The notes beneath the pieces were generated by a model that was not told where the DNA came from, did no database searches, and saw nothing but the letters and a program-made list of their open reading frames with translations. From a virus, in the IMG/VR virus record IMGVR_UViG_3300042391_000814, positions 1 to 20,366 of that record: a stretch of 20,366 bases of DNA. One strand, 5' to 3'. Each line of letters begins with the position of its first letter. Positions within the stretch are counted from its first letter, which is position 1. Positions 8,501 through 17,279 of this stretch are shown in pieces. A program made the position numbers and the translations under genes.

Positions 8501-10916
8501 TATGGTCAACATATGCTTCTGCTATTATACCACCATCATATCCGCCGTATGGAGGTATGAATGTTGTAGTTAAACTTTCGTATTTATTTTTATAATATTC
8601 AAGTAATTGTATTTTGTAAAAAAAGTTATTCAATCTTTCTTCGGCTGAACTAAAATTTATAAAATTTTCAAATAAATAATTAGAACCACTTACATATTGA
8701 ATATTTAATTTAGATGTATCTATACCAATTGAATTAGCATATTGATTAACTAAATCATTTGATGTAACAGAACCACTTGCTACTAAATCTTCATATATTT
8801 GATATTCAATTCCATTATCAGGATGTAGAGAAAAATTTGGGCCTTTTAAAGTATTACAAACTTCAGTTGTTTCTGTAATCAATCTAACTGTCTCAACTAT
8901 TGGATTTGATATAAGTTTAGATATAAAAATTTCCTCATTTGGTTGAACTGTTGTTGGAATTGGTTCATATAATTTTGCTATCAAAGAACCTTCGCTACCC
9001 GTCCATGTGGTTATTACTTTAGTATCACCATCAGGAAAATGAAGTAAGTGTGTTAAATATTTAGATGTTTCTTTGGAAAAAATAGAATCATCTAATTGAG
9101 ATGAAAAAATATCAGCAATTCTATTAATAGCTAAATTTCTAGGTATTTGATTTGCACCTTTATTAAAATTAATTTTAACTATTTCGGTTTTTCCAATTAC
9201 CTGTTCAACCCCACTAATATTATATGGTACTAATTTTAAAATTAATGAAATGGATTGAGCATCTTCTGATACATTAGTGCCACTTACATTTAAAAGAGTT
9301 TTTAAATTTAATTCTAATTTACCATCTGATTTTTCTTGTATGAATGTAGTTGAATCACCTACATATATTCTTACAAAATCAGTATTTTCAGATTCATATT
9401 CAATATCAAAATCTACATTTGTCCCAGCATAATCAGGACCAACTAATTCTAATGGATATATTATATTTCTTAAATCAGGAACTCCAACATAGAATTCATC
9501 AACAACAGATATGCTAGTTTCAATCGAATCACCATCACCATCTCCATTAGAAGGTACAATAAATACTTTATAATTTGCAATACTTTTAAATGCTTCAGCT
9601 GGAATAGCTATTATAGTTGCTTTAGACGAATTAAATTGCGGATTATCAAATACAAATTTAGATTCTCCGATAAATGCAGTTATTTTTGCTATCGGAGAAT
9701 TATTCAAACTAATAATAGTAATAGGATATTCCGTTTTACTATTTATATTATATTTTCTAGTTTGAATTGGATTTTCAAGTTGAATTACAGGAGAACTATT
9801 TTGTACCGTTGAAAATTGTTCAGATAATATATCAATTGCGTAATTACTGTCAAGAGTTATTTTAGTAGTTAAACTTTCTAAATTTTCAGGTAATAATGTG
9901 GATGATTTAAATCCTTCTGCGGTTGCAACAATTTTATTTACCTTATATAAATTTAAATTAGCTGAACTTATTGAATAGACACTACCAATATCAGATACTA
10001 TTGTATTTCTTCCTTTAAGTAATCTTGTAAAATCAACACCTCCATCTTTTGAAACTAATACCGAATTATCAGGACCATCTAAAGTAATAGTTAATATATT
10101 AGTAGATACTGCATTTGAAACATTTTTTTGTCCTGCTGTCTGAGTATTAAGTTCAAAACTTAATTCTTTTATTTCATTATTATCTAATGTACCATCGGTG
10201 GATTGTAATACACCATTTATATATTTTTCTATTTTAAAAACATATGCAGGTGTTTGTGTGTATATCCTTTTATTTTTCTTTGGACCAATATTTATTAATG
10301 AATCCTGTTGTATTAAATCATTTTCATAACTATCAAGTGTAGTTTCATTGAAATCAGGGTTTTGAATAGCTGTTACTAAATATGCAGTTGTAGAAGTATA
10401 TCCTTCTTTTTGTAATGTAATTGTTTTAACACCATCTTTTACAACATCAGACAATCTAAATCCTAATGTATTAGGAGTTGTTTTATATGTATTTTCACCA
10501 TTTACGAATACAGCTGCTCCATTTTGATTTGCTGATATTTTAAAACTTATGTTTGAATTTTGGTTTATTGTTCCTCCAGTATCTTCACCACCAAGCGGAA
10601 TTATATTATTTGAATTTGTTAATATACCTACTCCACCATTGGGTAATATTGCACCAGCAACAGGATTTCTATCTGCAAAAAAACCAAGTTTTTTATTTCT
10701 CTTTTCTTCAGTAGTTGTTGTATCTAAATCGGTGATTGTTTTTCCAGAATCTAAAGAATCTTTTCTTTGAAACAATTTTCCTGTTAATGAATTAGCTGCA
10801 GATGGTAATGATTTCTTTTTTTTACCAAAAAGTTTAGTTAAACCAGTTGCAACAACACCAGTAGCGCCACCAATTATACCTCCAATTAACTTTTTACTCC
10901 TTTTATTATCTGCCAT
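5556..10916 (-). CDS. Giant baseplate protein, gp7/P2 gpI-like with PEGA and LamG-like modules (1786 aa)
   Basis: This is probably the baseplate wedge component equivalent to T4 gp7 and P2 gpI, which pairs with gp6 around the hub. Visible order: a Gly-rich hydrophobic N-terminus then KKKK (about 10-35); a PEGA-like module (121-182, VFVNGENTYKTTPNT then KEGYTS); a second similar beta module (273-356); further Ig-like beta segments (to about 590); a long mixed region; a gpI-like helical core (about 905-1062) with WRRILNNLPYILKHKGTGRA and ACYGVPSSLLTIMEFGG; a LamG/concanavalin-like sandwich (1072-1310, FDEFRLW); and a helical C-terminal part with LADLAPARAKVSKGLLIEPH (1476-1493). T4 gp7 is 1032 aa, so this is much longer, through added beta modules. 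The gp7 label rests on the core and on synteny with gp25 and gp6. PEGA and LamG calls are by eye. Confidence 0.8.
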   Translation of the reverse strand: MADNKRSKKLIGGIIGGATGVVATGLTKLFGKKKKSLPSAANSLTGKLFQRKDSLDSGKTITDLDTTTTEEKRNKKLGFFADRNPVAGAILPNGGVGILTNSNNIIPLGGEDTGGTINQNSNISFKISANQNGAAVFVNGENTYKTTPNTLGFRLSDVVKDGVKTITLQKEGYTSTTAYLVTAIQNPDFNETTLDSYENDLIQQDSLINIGPKKNKRIYTQTPAYVFKIEKYINGVLQSTDGTLDNNEIKELSFELNTQTAGQKNVSNAVSTNILTITLDGPDNSVLVSKDGGVDFTRLLKGRNTIVSDIGSVYSISSANLNLYKVNKIVATAEGFKSSTLLPENLESLTTKITLDSNYAIDILSEQFSTVQNSSPVIQLENPIQTRKYNINSKTEYPITIISLNNSPIAKITAFIGESKFVFDNPQFNSSKATIIAIPAEAFKSIANYKVFIVPSNGDGDGDSIETSISVVDEFYVGVPDLRNIIYPLELVGPDYAGTNVDFDIEYESENTDFVRIYVGDSTTFIQEKSDGKLELNLKTLLNVSGTNVSEDAQSISLILKLVPYNISGVEQVIGKTEIVKINFNKGANQIPRNLAINRIADIFSSQLDDSIFSKETSKYLTHLLHFPDGDTKVITTWTGSEGSLIAKLYEPIPTTVQPNEEIFISKLISNPIVETVRLITETTEVCNTLKGPNFSLHPDNGIEYQIYEDLVASGSVTSNDLVNQYANSIGIDTSKLNIQYVSGSNYLFENFINFSSAEERLNNFFYKIQLLEYYKNKYESLTTTFIPPYGGYDGGIIAEAYVDHIDLTLDGAQLITEDGIFDIQWEVAQYQGIAQMNEAKKIFGLLNETIRGLDGYEKFLYTSTNVLAYPKTLYIHPTSGLGTYILKQTTHPDVVTWYSSFLSLSIEHDKYNANLLTNNIPTFIKEDSDNQDFLAFLHMIGQHFDIIWAYIGGLSRMKQLEASETKGIANTLVQHMLESLGWNTKKAFDSQFLWEYMFGTNKDGFQKYSMPLKDANEQVWRRILNNLPYILKHKGTGRAMKAVMACYGVPSSLLTIMEFGGPQDPTKGGSTKFTFDDRTAALYLSGSSAVKVPWKYNAGSLSYPNCVEFRILPDSIPNPSYTLISGSEWNLDLVQTTGSFAKLELNFGGDSSVNPYFLEPFLSGSPAVSTYYVETTIEYVYGADLVTQSLDFPISNEYYSNIAINRHNYPGNSSLYEVWLATSDGKRITTFVSMSILTDDNQWETGSFLHLSGDNFNGNFDEFRLWTVPLQRSKFENHTLFPDAINGNSYTASTADLIFRLDFEYPKDRTITENIGIKNVSISDNYGEDVAYAENMYSASAYPYQYTPYERTVTADVPSVGFGFANKIRFEDQTMVTDLSYKNRATKKAFDRAPIDSNRLGLFFSPIKELNMDILKTFGEFNIDNYIGDPSDEYKDNYRELDTLRHYYFERLDRNINEYIQLVRYIDKSLFDVLADLAPARAKVSKGLLIEPHYLERSKTRWKKPESERNDYESIVSIQDNNEIESSYETKEGDLDATNISNITGEKNNYDSVIDANDVYSLEGLNPNYDTNIDYNLDDIIEASAPFYNTFIDCPTGETLTGEVDSFSFEQVGMELNSLANAGFGLYANSGTGIVRRFDSIFGNTESTGSRQNVYLVKKQYNQKISTQIAGYPRSGSQPGDRVRYADIDVVKYKYEVSKLPFSGSIASSPEIAQIKTLNGYFPTHYKFVNNLSEGLQRAYFKGSFQTAFTTPDGLPAVETFTTNPNILRVAKTGRGSGEPILEVD

Positions 10917-10929
10917 TAGTTATAAATAT

Positions 10930-12156
10930 TTATAAAAGATTTTGTTGGTTTTCCATTAAATTAATAGAATCATTATCCCTAAACCCATAGTTTCTAAAAC
11001 CATCATTCCTAATTTTCATATTTCCAGAATCAGATGAAATGTTACCATACACACCATCATTTAAATCATCACGTCTTAATCTGGCTTTAGATATAGGTGG
11101 TGTATCGCTTGGTTCTTTTGTTTCTATTTGAATAGCTTTTTCAAAACTTAATTTTTTAGAAGTTTCTGTTGCTGTTTTTAAAATGGCTTTTGATACTGTT
11201 GGACTTGATGTGTCTATTTTCATGTCCGATGTTTTTGTTTGTAAGATTTTTTCTGCAGTATCTATACTTTCTATTTTTTCATTTTTTCTAGAACCAAACT
11301 TTACATCAGGTATTGATAAATATTTACTTATAGCGTTTACTAATAATTTTTCAACCGATTTTTTAACATCTTCTTTTGTTAAAGATAACGATGGTTTGAA
11401 GGGTTTAGGTAATCCATAGTTCATATCATTTATATCCGAAATTCTGCCAGTAAATTCATTAATAGCTGATTCTAAAAATTTGTTATATACTTGTGTTGAG
11501 AATATATCCATACTTTGTATTTTATATTCGCTAACAAAGCTGCCAAACCACGCATTTCCATATTTTTGCTTAAGTGAACTTGCTATATTATTTGGATTTA
11601 TTTTTTCAACATATTCTATTGCAAATTTTGATACATCATCTCTAAATTCACCACCATTTATTAATAAATTAAATCTGTCACCAAGTTCTTTATTTATTTC
11701 AATTCCTTTTGTATTTGGAAATAATCGTATTTCGGTTCTAGATGGTGATATTTCGGATATCCATAATTTATCTAATTGACTATCACTACCAACTCTTTTA
11801 TTTATAAGAGTTATTTGTGTTTTAAATATACCATTTGAATACCCAGCTTCTCTCAATAATCTTTGTACATCGATAAAATATTCCGAAGGGAATTTATATT
11901 TTTGAAGTAATGTACCTTCTGCAATTAAAAAATAATCGCCTATATTTTCAGATGTCATTGGAATATATCTTACCATACCATACCCCGATTGTGGTAATTG
12001 ATTATCATTTGAATCATATATTATAAATTCAATACAATCATTATTACTTAATCCAAAAAAAGATTGGACAGTACCATTTTCAAATATCTGTCTATCGTTA
12101 GTTTCAATACGATATCCTTTGTTTTGTAATATTTCTTTAAATGTTTTTATTGCCAT
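10930..12156 (-). CDS. Unrecognised structural protein (408 aa)
   Basis: I cannot assign this to a named family. The N-terminal ~165 residues look like a folded beta-rich domain ending in LWISEISPSRTEIRLFP (about residues 130-146), a segment that recurs in my memory of phage structural proteins. A helical middle follows (FAIEYVEKINP, VYNKFLESAINEF). The last ~150 residues are Lys/Ser/Asp-rich and probably disordered. It lies 3 nt downstream of the coiled-coil gene, and its stop codon sits within the leader of the 1786-aa gene, so it belongs to the baseplate operon. No signal peptide, membrane segment or catalytic motif is evident. A wedge or wedge-fibre adaptor role is inferred only from position between gp6-like and gp7-like genes. 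Confidence 0.75.
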   Translation of the reverse strand: MAIKTFKEILQNKGYRIETNDRQIFENGTVQSFFGLSNNDCIEFIIYDSNDNQLPQSGYGMVRYIPMTSENIGDYFLIAEGTLLQKYKFPSEYFIDVQRLLREAGYSNGIFKTQITLINKRVGSDSQLDKLWISEISPSRTEIRLFPNTKGIEINKELGDRFNLLINGGEFRDDVSKFAIEYVEKINPNNIASSLKQKYGNAWFGSFVSEYKIQSMDIFSTQVYNKFLESAINEFTGRISDINDMNYGLPKPFKPSLSLTKEDVKKSVEKLLVNAISKYLSIPDVKFGSRKNEKIESIDTAEKILQTKTSDMKIDTSSPTVSKAILKTATETSKKLSFEKAIQIETKEPSDTPPISKARLRRDDLNDGVYGNISSDSGNMKIRNDGFRNYGFRDNDSINLMENQQNLL

Positions 12157-12159
12157 TTT

Positions 12160-13164
12160 TTATTTCTTTTTCTTACGCATTCTAAATGTTAATGTACTAC
12201 TTCCACCGGGATTTTTTAATATTATATTACCATCATAATCCTTATCTTGGCCCGCAATTGCTCCTCCAAAAATACCACCACTACTCTTAGGGTTTTTAGT
12301 TGCAGCTTTTGCAGTATCAACTACTAATGTTAATACTTTAGTTTCTTTTGGTTGTATAGTAATTGGAGATGTTTCTTTTAATAAATCCTGTGCTTCTTCT
12401 TTTACTTCAACAGTTACAGCCGTATCTTTTGGATTATATATTTCAATTTCAGGACCATTTACCCAATTAACAGAAAGACCAGCAGTTACTTCTACTCTTA
12501 AATCCTTATCATCAGGCGCTCCTCTCTTTACTATCTTATATGTAATATCACCAGACCCTTTATGCCCATCAGCTATTTTAGATGCTTTACCTTCAATTTC
12601 TTCTTTATATGTTTTATTTTGCTCTTCTAATGCTTGAGTACGTGCCGTAAGAGATACTCTTTGAATTGCTTCAGATGTTGCTTTTTGAATTGCATTTGAT
12701 AAATCTTGAATAGTTGATTGCACTTTTAAATTAGATTGTTCTCCTTGATTTGTTGCTGATGCAGCTACTATACTTGAATTATCAATTTCAACTCGCAAAC
12801 TTTCTGTTACAATTTGCAATTCAGATACTTTTGATTGCAAATCCGCCACTTCACTATTTAATCGGATAACCTCAACAGTTAAATCTATTACAGATTGTGT
12901 TACAGGATTATAAATTCTTCTTGGTACTGTATCTTCTAATGGAACTGGTTCTAGTGGTAATAATTCTATAATTACAGTATCTACTGATTTTACTAATTCA
13001 TTTTCATTATAAAGAGGTCTATTTAATTTACCTGATATAATACCACCGCTTACAGATGCTTCAAATGTATGAATTCCATTATCATTTTTTGTTCGTATGG
13101 CTAAAGAACCACTTGTGGCTAACTCACTAATAAATTGTTCATCTCGTAAACCTGTATTTGCCAT
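12160..13164 (-). CDS. Coiled-coil structural protein (334 aa)
   Basis: I do not recognise a named family. The N-terminal ~80 residues form a beta-rich head (GIHTFEASVSGGIISGKLNRP). Residues about 88-125 are a heptad-like coiled coil (LTVEVIRLNSEVADLQSKVSELQ), and a further helical part runs to about 195. The C-terminal ~130 residues look like a beta-sandwich, with a Gly-rich loop (GGIFGGAIAG) and a very basic end (RMRKKKK). Head, coiled coil and beta tip together resemble a short trimeric fibre or whisker-like protein. It starts 4 nt after the DNRLRE gene, within the baseplate operon. A fibre role is an inference; a structural linker is an alternative. Confidence 0.75.
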   Translation of the reverse strand: MANTGLRDEQFISELATSGSLAIRTKNDNGIHTFEASVSGGIISGKLNRPLYNENELVKSVDTVIIELLPLEPVPLEDTVPRRIYNPVTQSVIDLTVEVIRLNSEVADLQSKVSELQIVTESLRVEIDNSSIVAASATNQGEQSNLKVQSTIQDLSNAIQKATSEAIQRVSLTARTQALEEQNKTYKEEIEGKASKIADGHKGSGDITYKIVKRGAPDDKDLRVEVTAGLSVNWVNGPEIEIYNPKDTAVTVEVKEEAQDLLKETSPITIQPKETKVLTLVVDTAKAATKNPKSSGGIFGGAIAGQDKDYDGNIILKNPGGSSTLTFRMRKKKK

Positions 13165-13168
13165 TTTA

Positions 13169-14242
13169 TTATTTTATAATATTGAATACAATTTCATCAT
13201 CAAAAAATTGAGTACTATCATTTAAATCTACTTTAAATTCTATTTTATATGCTCTATTAGCTTCCCAATTTGTTAAATTTAAATTAATGTAATTTCCAGT
13301 AGAATCACAACTAATTTTTGAATAATCTGAAAATGGTATTATTACATCTTCCGAATTAAAATCTTTTATCTGATAATATGTTGTATTTGGTAAATACTTT
13401 ATATCAGAATATTGAAATGTAGTTGAAAATGTTTTTATTGGATACATCTCTCTACCAAAAATTCTTAATTTATTAATAGTTCCTACTTTATATTCTTTTT
13501 TTAAATTAGTTATTCCTATTTTAATATTTTCAGAAACTATTGCACTTAAAGATGAAGTTACAAATTTTTGGTCATCCCATCCTATTCTTATTTTTGGTTG
13601 ATATATAGTATTTGTTTCTTTACTAAACAATTTAACAATACCATAATCCAATGAATCATCTTCAGCTTCAGCGGAATGTTTTATTATCATACCTTCATTT
13701 GAAATAGAACCACTCATCCATACTCTAAGCATAGATAATACATCCATATTTATATCGGCTGTTTGATAGTTAAAAGATTGATATGCAAATGGGGTTTTAT
13801 GCCAAACACCACCCCTACCATCACCAGGATATGAACCAGTTGATGTATTTAAAAATACATTAGTAGGTAACCAATCTAATGTAGAATCACCTTCTCTATA
13901 ATTCCAAGTTACTCCTTGTGTTGATATTTCATCAAATCTAGTACCATTGCCCATTTGCCAACTTTGAGAAATAGGATATGCATACAATGTATATTCCAAT
14001 GGAAGTTCTTCACTTTTAGTTTCTTTTAGTATTAATTCAGCTGAGCTCATTGTAATACTATTATTAGAAATTGATGCTGATATGTATCCTACATCAAATT
14101 TAATTAAAGTATGAGATATATCTCTAATATTACCATAGAAAACTTTACTAACTTCCAATATCTCATCCAATCCAGTATTTTGGTTTGGTTGTTGAAGATA
14201 TACCGATGCATCTTTTGATGCTGTTAAAAAATAATATGCCAT
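13169..14242 (-). CDS. DNRLRE-domain structural protein (357 aa)
   Basis: The N-terminal ~215 residues match the DNRLRE (CBM96-like) beta-sandwich pattern: KDASVYLQQPNQNTGL (about 10-25), HTLIKFDVGYI (44-54), then SSAELIL, YPISQSWQMG and GVTWNYREG. This fold is known in extracellular carbohydrate-binding or adhesive proteins, so a role in surface contact is plausible. The C-terminal ~140 residues are a separate beta-rich region. The start overlaps the stop of the gp6-like gene by one base (TAATG), which suggests coupled translation. It is therefore likely made with the wedge. There is no signal peptide, as expected for a cytosolically assembled virion protein. Whether it binds sugar or only serves as a scaffold is not shown. 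Confidence 0.78.
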   Translation of the reverse strand: MAYYFLTASKDASVYLQQPNQNTGLDEILEVSKVFYGNIRDISHTLIKFDVGYISASISNNSITMSSAELILKETKSEELPLEYTLYAYPISQSWQMGNGTRFDEISTQGVTWNYREGDSTLDWLPTNVFLNTSTGSYPGDGRGGVWHKTPFAYQSFNYQTADINMDVLSMLRVWMSGSISNEGMIIKHSAEAEDDSLDYGIVKLFSKETNTIYQPKIRIGWDDQKFVTSSLSAIVSENIKIGITNLKKEYKVGTINKLRIFGREMYPIKTFSTTFQYSDIKYLPNTTYYQIKDFNSEDVIIPFSDYSKISCDSTGNYINLNLTNWEANRAYKIEFKVDLNDSTQFFDDEIVFNIIK

Positions 14243-16278
14243 TATCTTACTCTACCTTTTATATCTGAATCTGGAAACTTTATTTCAAAAACCGATGGGT
14301 CTAAAGATGGATATACAATCTTATCTTTCGTTGCCGCATCTATATTATACGAATGCGGTGCATACTTACCACCACATTTATTTGTTATTTTTAACATTGG
14401 TACAGATGATACACCTTCTATATTTGCCAGCATCAATTCAATCTCACTTAAATTAATAGTTTGATTAAATGTCATATTATCTATTAAAAAATATTCTTTT
14501 AATGAAGTTATGCATTGTATTAGTATTTCACTTTTATTGTAATTTGGATAACATATAATTTCAAAATCAACTCCAATATTAATAACAAATCCATCTAACA
14601 TATTAACACCATCTGTTAATATTTTGTATTCATTTAAATATGTTTTAAGATTTTCTTTAACTGCTCTATTAATATTTGTTATATTATTATTTGAATCGTA
14701 TGCTAAAAGATATAAATTTATTGCAAATGGATTGTTCTTTTCATTTTCGTTAGAAGTTTTACCAACTAAAAATTTTGTAATTTGTTCTTTAACAATAGCT
14801 TGAGATGGTTCTTCTGAATCTGGTTTATTTACAAAACTCATAACTAAATCAGTAAATTCTTGCAAATGATTTGGAGATGCTAATATAGATGATGGTGAAT
14901 TGTTATCCAATGTACCATCGGCAACAGCGTAAGCTTTTGCAATAGCTCCAAATTTTGAAGGCATTGATAATACTCTAATTTGATAATCCTTTGCAGTTAC
15001 TGCTCTATTTTGTGCTGAAAAGTTAGCCAATGCATTTTCTCTTATTTCATTTATGCTATCACCACTCCTACCACCTGTTGCTGGGATTTCATTATCGATT
15101 GCAATTGAATCTTTCATTCTAATATATAAACTCAATTGCTGTGTGTTAAAGTAACTTGTATCTTCATCAAATTCAATACTATCTATTGTAGTTATTGAAT
15201 TAACCGGTACATTTGATATAACACCACCTCCGATTAAATATTTAACATCAATTGTTGTATTCGCTGGAGAAGTGCCATACGTTTTTGTTTTTAAGAAGTT
15301 TGTTGGGTCAAATGATTCTTCTAATCTACTAATAGAATTTGGTAATCCTAATCCAACATTTTTAAGATTTGGAATTAATTGTTCATCAGATGAAGTTGAA
15401 TCACCACCACCAAATTGTAAAGTTGTAGTTCTATCACTATTTACATTAGTTACAAATCTTCTTGATGTTTTTAATGTTTTTAGTATAAATGGAATTGTTG
15501 ATTTAAATTGATATAAATCAGGATCATTTGCTTCAGTATTTGGTTGTTCAATAAACACCATTTCTTGTGCTAAATATGGAACTTCATACCATTTGTTGTT
15601 ATTTGAATCTCTAACATCTAATATTTCTATTATATTAGTTTCAGGTAAATCAATTCTTTGGTATGGTGAATATGCATCAAATTGAACTGATTTATTAACG
15701 ATAGTACCTGCTCCAGCATCTACATATTTTTTTACAAGATAATAGGTTGGTTCTCCTGTTGTATTATCTCTTTCATAAACTGTTATTTCTCTGTTATTTT
15801 CATCAGAAAAATCTACAACATCTTTTGTTATAAAATTTATACCATTTACAGACGAACGAGCTTTCATTCCAGCCTTAATTCTAATATAATATTTTGAATC
15901 AGGCATATTATTTGCACTAACTCCGATTGATGGTACTAATTGATATACAGATAGTTTTGTTACAGCAGGCGCCGTAACTTTTGGCTTATATCCCAAATAT
16001 CTTGCTAATGGTATTACACTTTGTATATCATCCGCATATAACATTAATGATTGCTTAAATGTATCATCTACATAATAAGATAGAGTGTCACCTACATAAG
16101 ATGCCATCTCAATAAACATAGTACCTGGAGATGCTTCACTAAAGTCGTTATATGTTTTTGGAAAATAAGTTTTTGCAAATTCAATTAAATTATCTTTAAA
16201 TTGATTAAAATCTTTATTAAGATATTTTATATCCTTTCCTTTATTTTTAAAATTTGTATTTGTATTATTGAGTGCCAT
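14242..16278 (-). CDS. gp6: Baseplate wedge protein gp6-like (J family)
   Basis: This is the baseplate wedge core subunit of contractile phage tails (T4 gp6, P2 J, TssF in type VI secretion). It forms the ring around the hub and triggers sheath contraction. The N-terminal ~115 residues hold the family pattern IKYLNKDFNQFKDNLIEFAK, then DFSEASPGTMFIEMASYVGD and LARYLGYKPK. A later segment (ENALANFSAQNRAVTAKDYQ) matches the J-like domain entry (RAVT-x2-DY). At 678 aa its length is close to T4 gp6 (660 aa). It lies 3 nt downstream of the gp25-like gene and overlaps the DNRLRE gene by one base. Assignment is strong from motifs plus neighbour order. Confidence 0.93.
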   Translation of the reverse strand: MALNNTNTNFKNKGKDIKYLNKDFNQFKDNLIEFAKTYFPKTYNDFSEASPGTMFIEMASYVGDTLSYYVDDTFKQSLMLYADDIQSVIPLARYLGYKPKVTAPAVTKLSVYQLVPSIGVSANNMPDSKYYIRIKAGMKARSSVNGINFITKDVVDFSDENNREITVYERDNTTGEPTYYLVKKYVDAGAGTIVNKSVQFDAYSPYQRIDLPETNIIEILDVRDSNNNKWYEVPYLAQEMVFIEQPNTEANDPDLYQFKSTIPFILKTLKTSRRFVTNVNSDRTTTLQFGGGDSTSSDEQLIPNLKNVGLGLPNSISRLEESFDPTNFLKTKTYGTSPANTTIDVKYLIGGGVISNVPVNSITTIDSIEFDEDTSYFNTQQLSLYIRMKDSIAIDNEIPATGGRSGDSINEIRENALANFSAQNRAVTAKDYQIRVLSMPSKFGAIAKAYAVADGTLDNNSPSSILASPNHLQEFTDLVMSFVNKPDSEEPSQAIVKEQITKFLVGKTSNENEKNNPFAINLYLLAYDSNNNITNINRAVKENLKTYLNEYKILTDGVNMLDGFVINIGVDFEIICYPNYNKSEILIQCITSLKEYFLIDNMTFNQTINLSEIELMLANIEGVSSVPMLKITNKCGGKYAPHSYNIDAATKDKIVYPSLDPSVFEIKFPDSDIKGRVR

Positions 16279-16281
16279 ATG

Positions 16282-16713
16282 TTATCCCTTTATATTAAAA
16301 TCTACTGTAAAAGCTTGGTTATTGTAATTAGCTATAAATGTAATACTAACTCCTACTTGATTTGCATTTTTCATTTCGTCTGTTGCTTCTACAAATATAT
16401 CCGCAATACTCAATTGAGGTAGCCAATATTTAATTGAACTTTCAACGGCTTGGTATATTTTACCTTCAAGACTATCATCGTTTGGTTCAAAAAGTAATTT
16501 ATGTAAATCAGTACCAAAATTTGGTTGAGCAACCCGTTCCCCTTTTCTAGTTAAAAGTAAATTTTTTACATTTGATTTTAATTGTAATAAATTATCATAT
16601 GATTGATTGAAAGTATTAGTTGACATTTGTAATGGCAATGTTAATCCTATTGCATAATCATCGATTTGTTCATTTCCATTACTTAATATATATGTTCCTA
16701 ATACTACTGCCAT
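16282..16713 (-). CDS. gp25: Baseplate wedge protein gp25-like (GPW/TssE)
   Basis: This small baseplate protein joins the wedge to the tail sheath in contractile tails and is homologous to P2 W and type VI TssE. The diagnostic stretch is LLTRKGERVAQPNFGTDLHK (residues 53-72) followed by LLFEP. It includes the conserved GER (58-60) that in TssE/gp25 proteins serves sheath binding. At 143 aa it is close to T4 gp25 (132 aa). It starts 2 nt after the 165-aa gene and is followed by the gp6-like gene after 3 nt, the usual neighbour pair for this family. No anomaly was seen. Confidence 0.95.
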   Translation of the reverse strand: MAVVLGTYILSNGNEQIDDYAIGLTLPLQMSTNTFNQSYDNLLQLKSNVKNLLLTRKGERVAQPNFGTDLHKLLFEPNDDSLEGKIYQAVESSIKYWLPQLSIADIFVEATDEMKNANQVGVSITFIANYNNQAFTVDFNIKG

Positions 16714-16715
16714 TA

Positions 16716-17213
16716 TTACTTTTTAAATCTTTTTACAAGTTCTGAATAATCTCTATTCAATGCTTTATCTATTTCAGCTACTCCAGTATTTACTCCCAAT
16801 CCAGTTGGAGAAGGTCCTTTAGCCATATCACCATAACCCATTTTATCGGCTACTGCCGTTCTACCTGCAATTGAACCCATATCACCTTGTCCAAAATTCA
16901 TTGTTCTGAACCCTCCATCTCCTTGTGGTATTCCACCTCTGGTTTCATTAAGGATTTGGTTAATCATTGGGTTTTTACTGTATTGCTTTGTTGGTGCGGC
17001 TTTTTGTTGAACCGATTCTACGATTGGTTCATCTTCTAAAATAGCCTTAGCCATTGAAATACCCTTTGATTGTGGTTTTGGTGCTACTTTTGTTTCAGAT
17101 AGCATCTTTTTCATTTCAGCCTTCACACCTTCCTTAATTAAAGCAGGTAATTGCTCTTTAAGCTCCTCTTTAATAAGAATTTGAATGGCTTCTAATAGTT
17201 TATCCATGTCCAT
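16716..17213 (-). CDS. Small structural-region protein, unknown (165 aa)
   Basis: I do not recognise this protein. The N-terminal ~40 residues form a charged amphipathic helix likely to be a coiled coil (LLEAIQILIKEELKEQLPALI). The middle is Gln/Ser/Pro-rich and low in structure. The C-terminal part has NPMINQILNETRGGIP and a Gly/Met-rich loop, and ends in a basic helix (LVKRFKK). There is no signal peptide or cysteine. It lies directly upstream of the gp25-like gene (2-nt gap) and after a 66-nt AT-rich spacer, so it may begin the wedge transcription unit. A chaperone or small wedge role is possible, but nothing in the sequence shows it. Confidence 0.7.
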   Translation of the reverse strand: MDMDKLLEAIQILIKEELKEQLPALIKEGVKAEMKKMLSETKVAPKPQSKGISMAKAILEDEPIVESVQQKAAPTKQYSKNPMINQILNETRGGIPQGDGGFRTMNFGQGDMGSIAGRTAVADKMGYGDMAKGPSPTGLGVNTGVAEIDKALNRDYSELVKRFKK

Positions 17214-17279
17214 AATATTCTATTCTTTGTTTTGTTATGTTTATAAATATTTAAATAAAGTATTTTTGAGATTTGCCTG

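Noticed and set aside
10921-10934. Perfect 14-bp palindrome TATAAATATTTATA, which also contains a T4-like late promoter box TATAAATA
   Set aside because: The box ends only about 10 nt before the ATG, leaving almost no leader, and the other genes lack TATAAATA in this orientation. Such palindromes are expected in sequence this AT-rich.
11480-11779. Plus-strand open frame of 99 codons
   Set aside because: It is antisense to the 408-aa gene; Cys/Ile/Phe-rich composition is what a reversed AT-rich gene gives.
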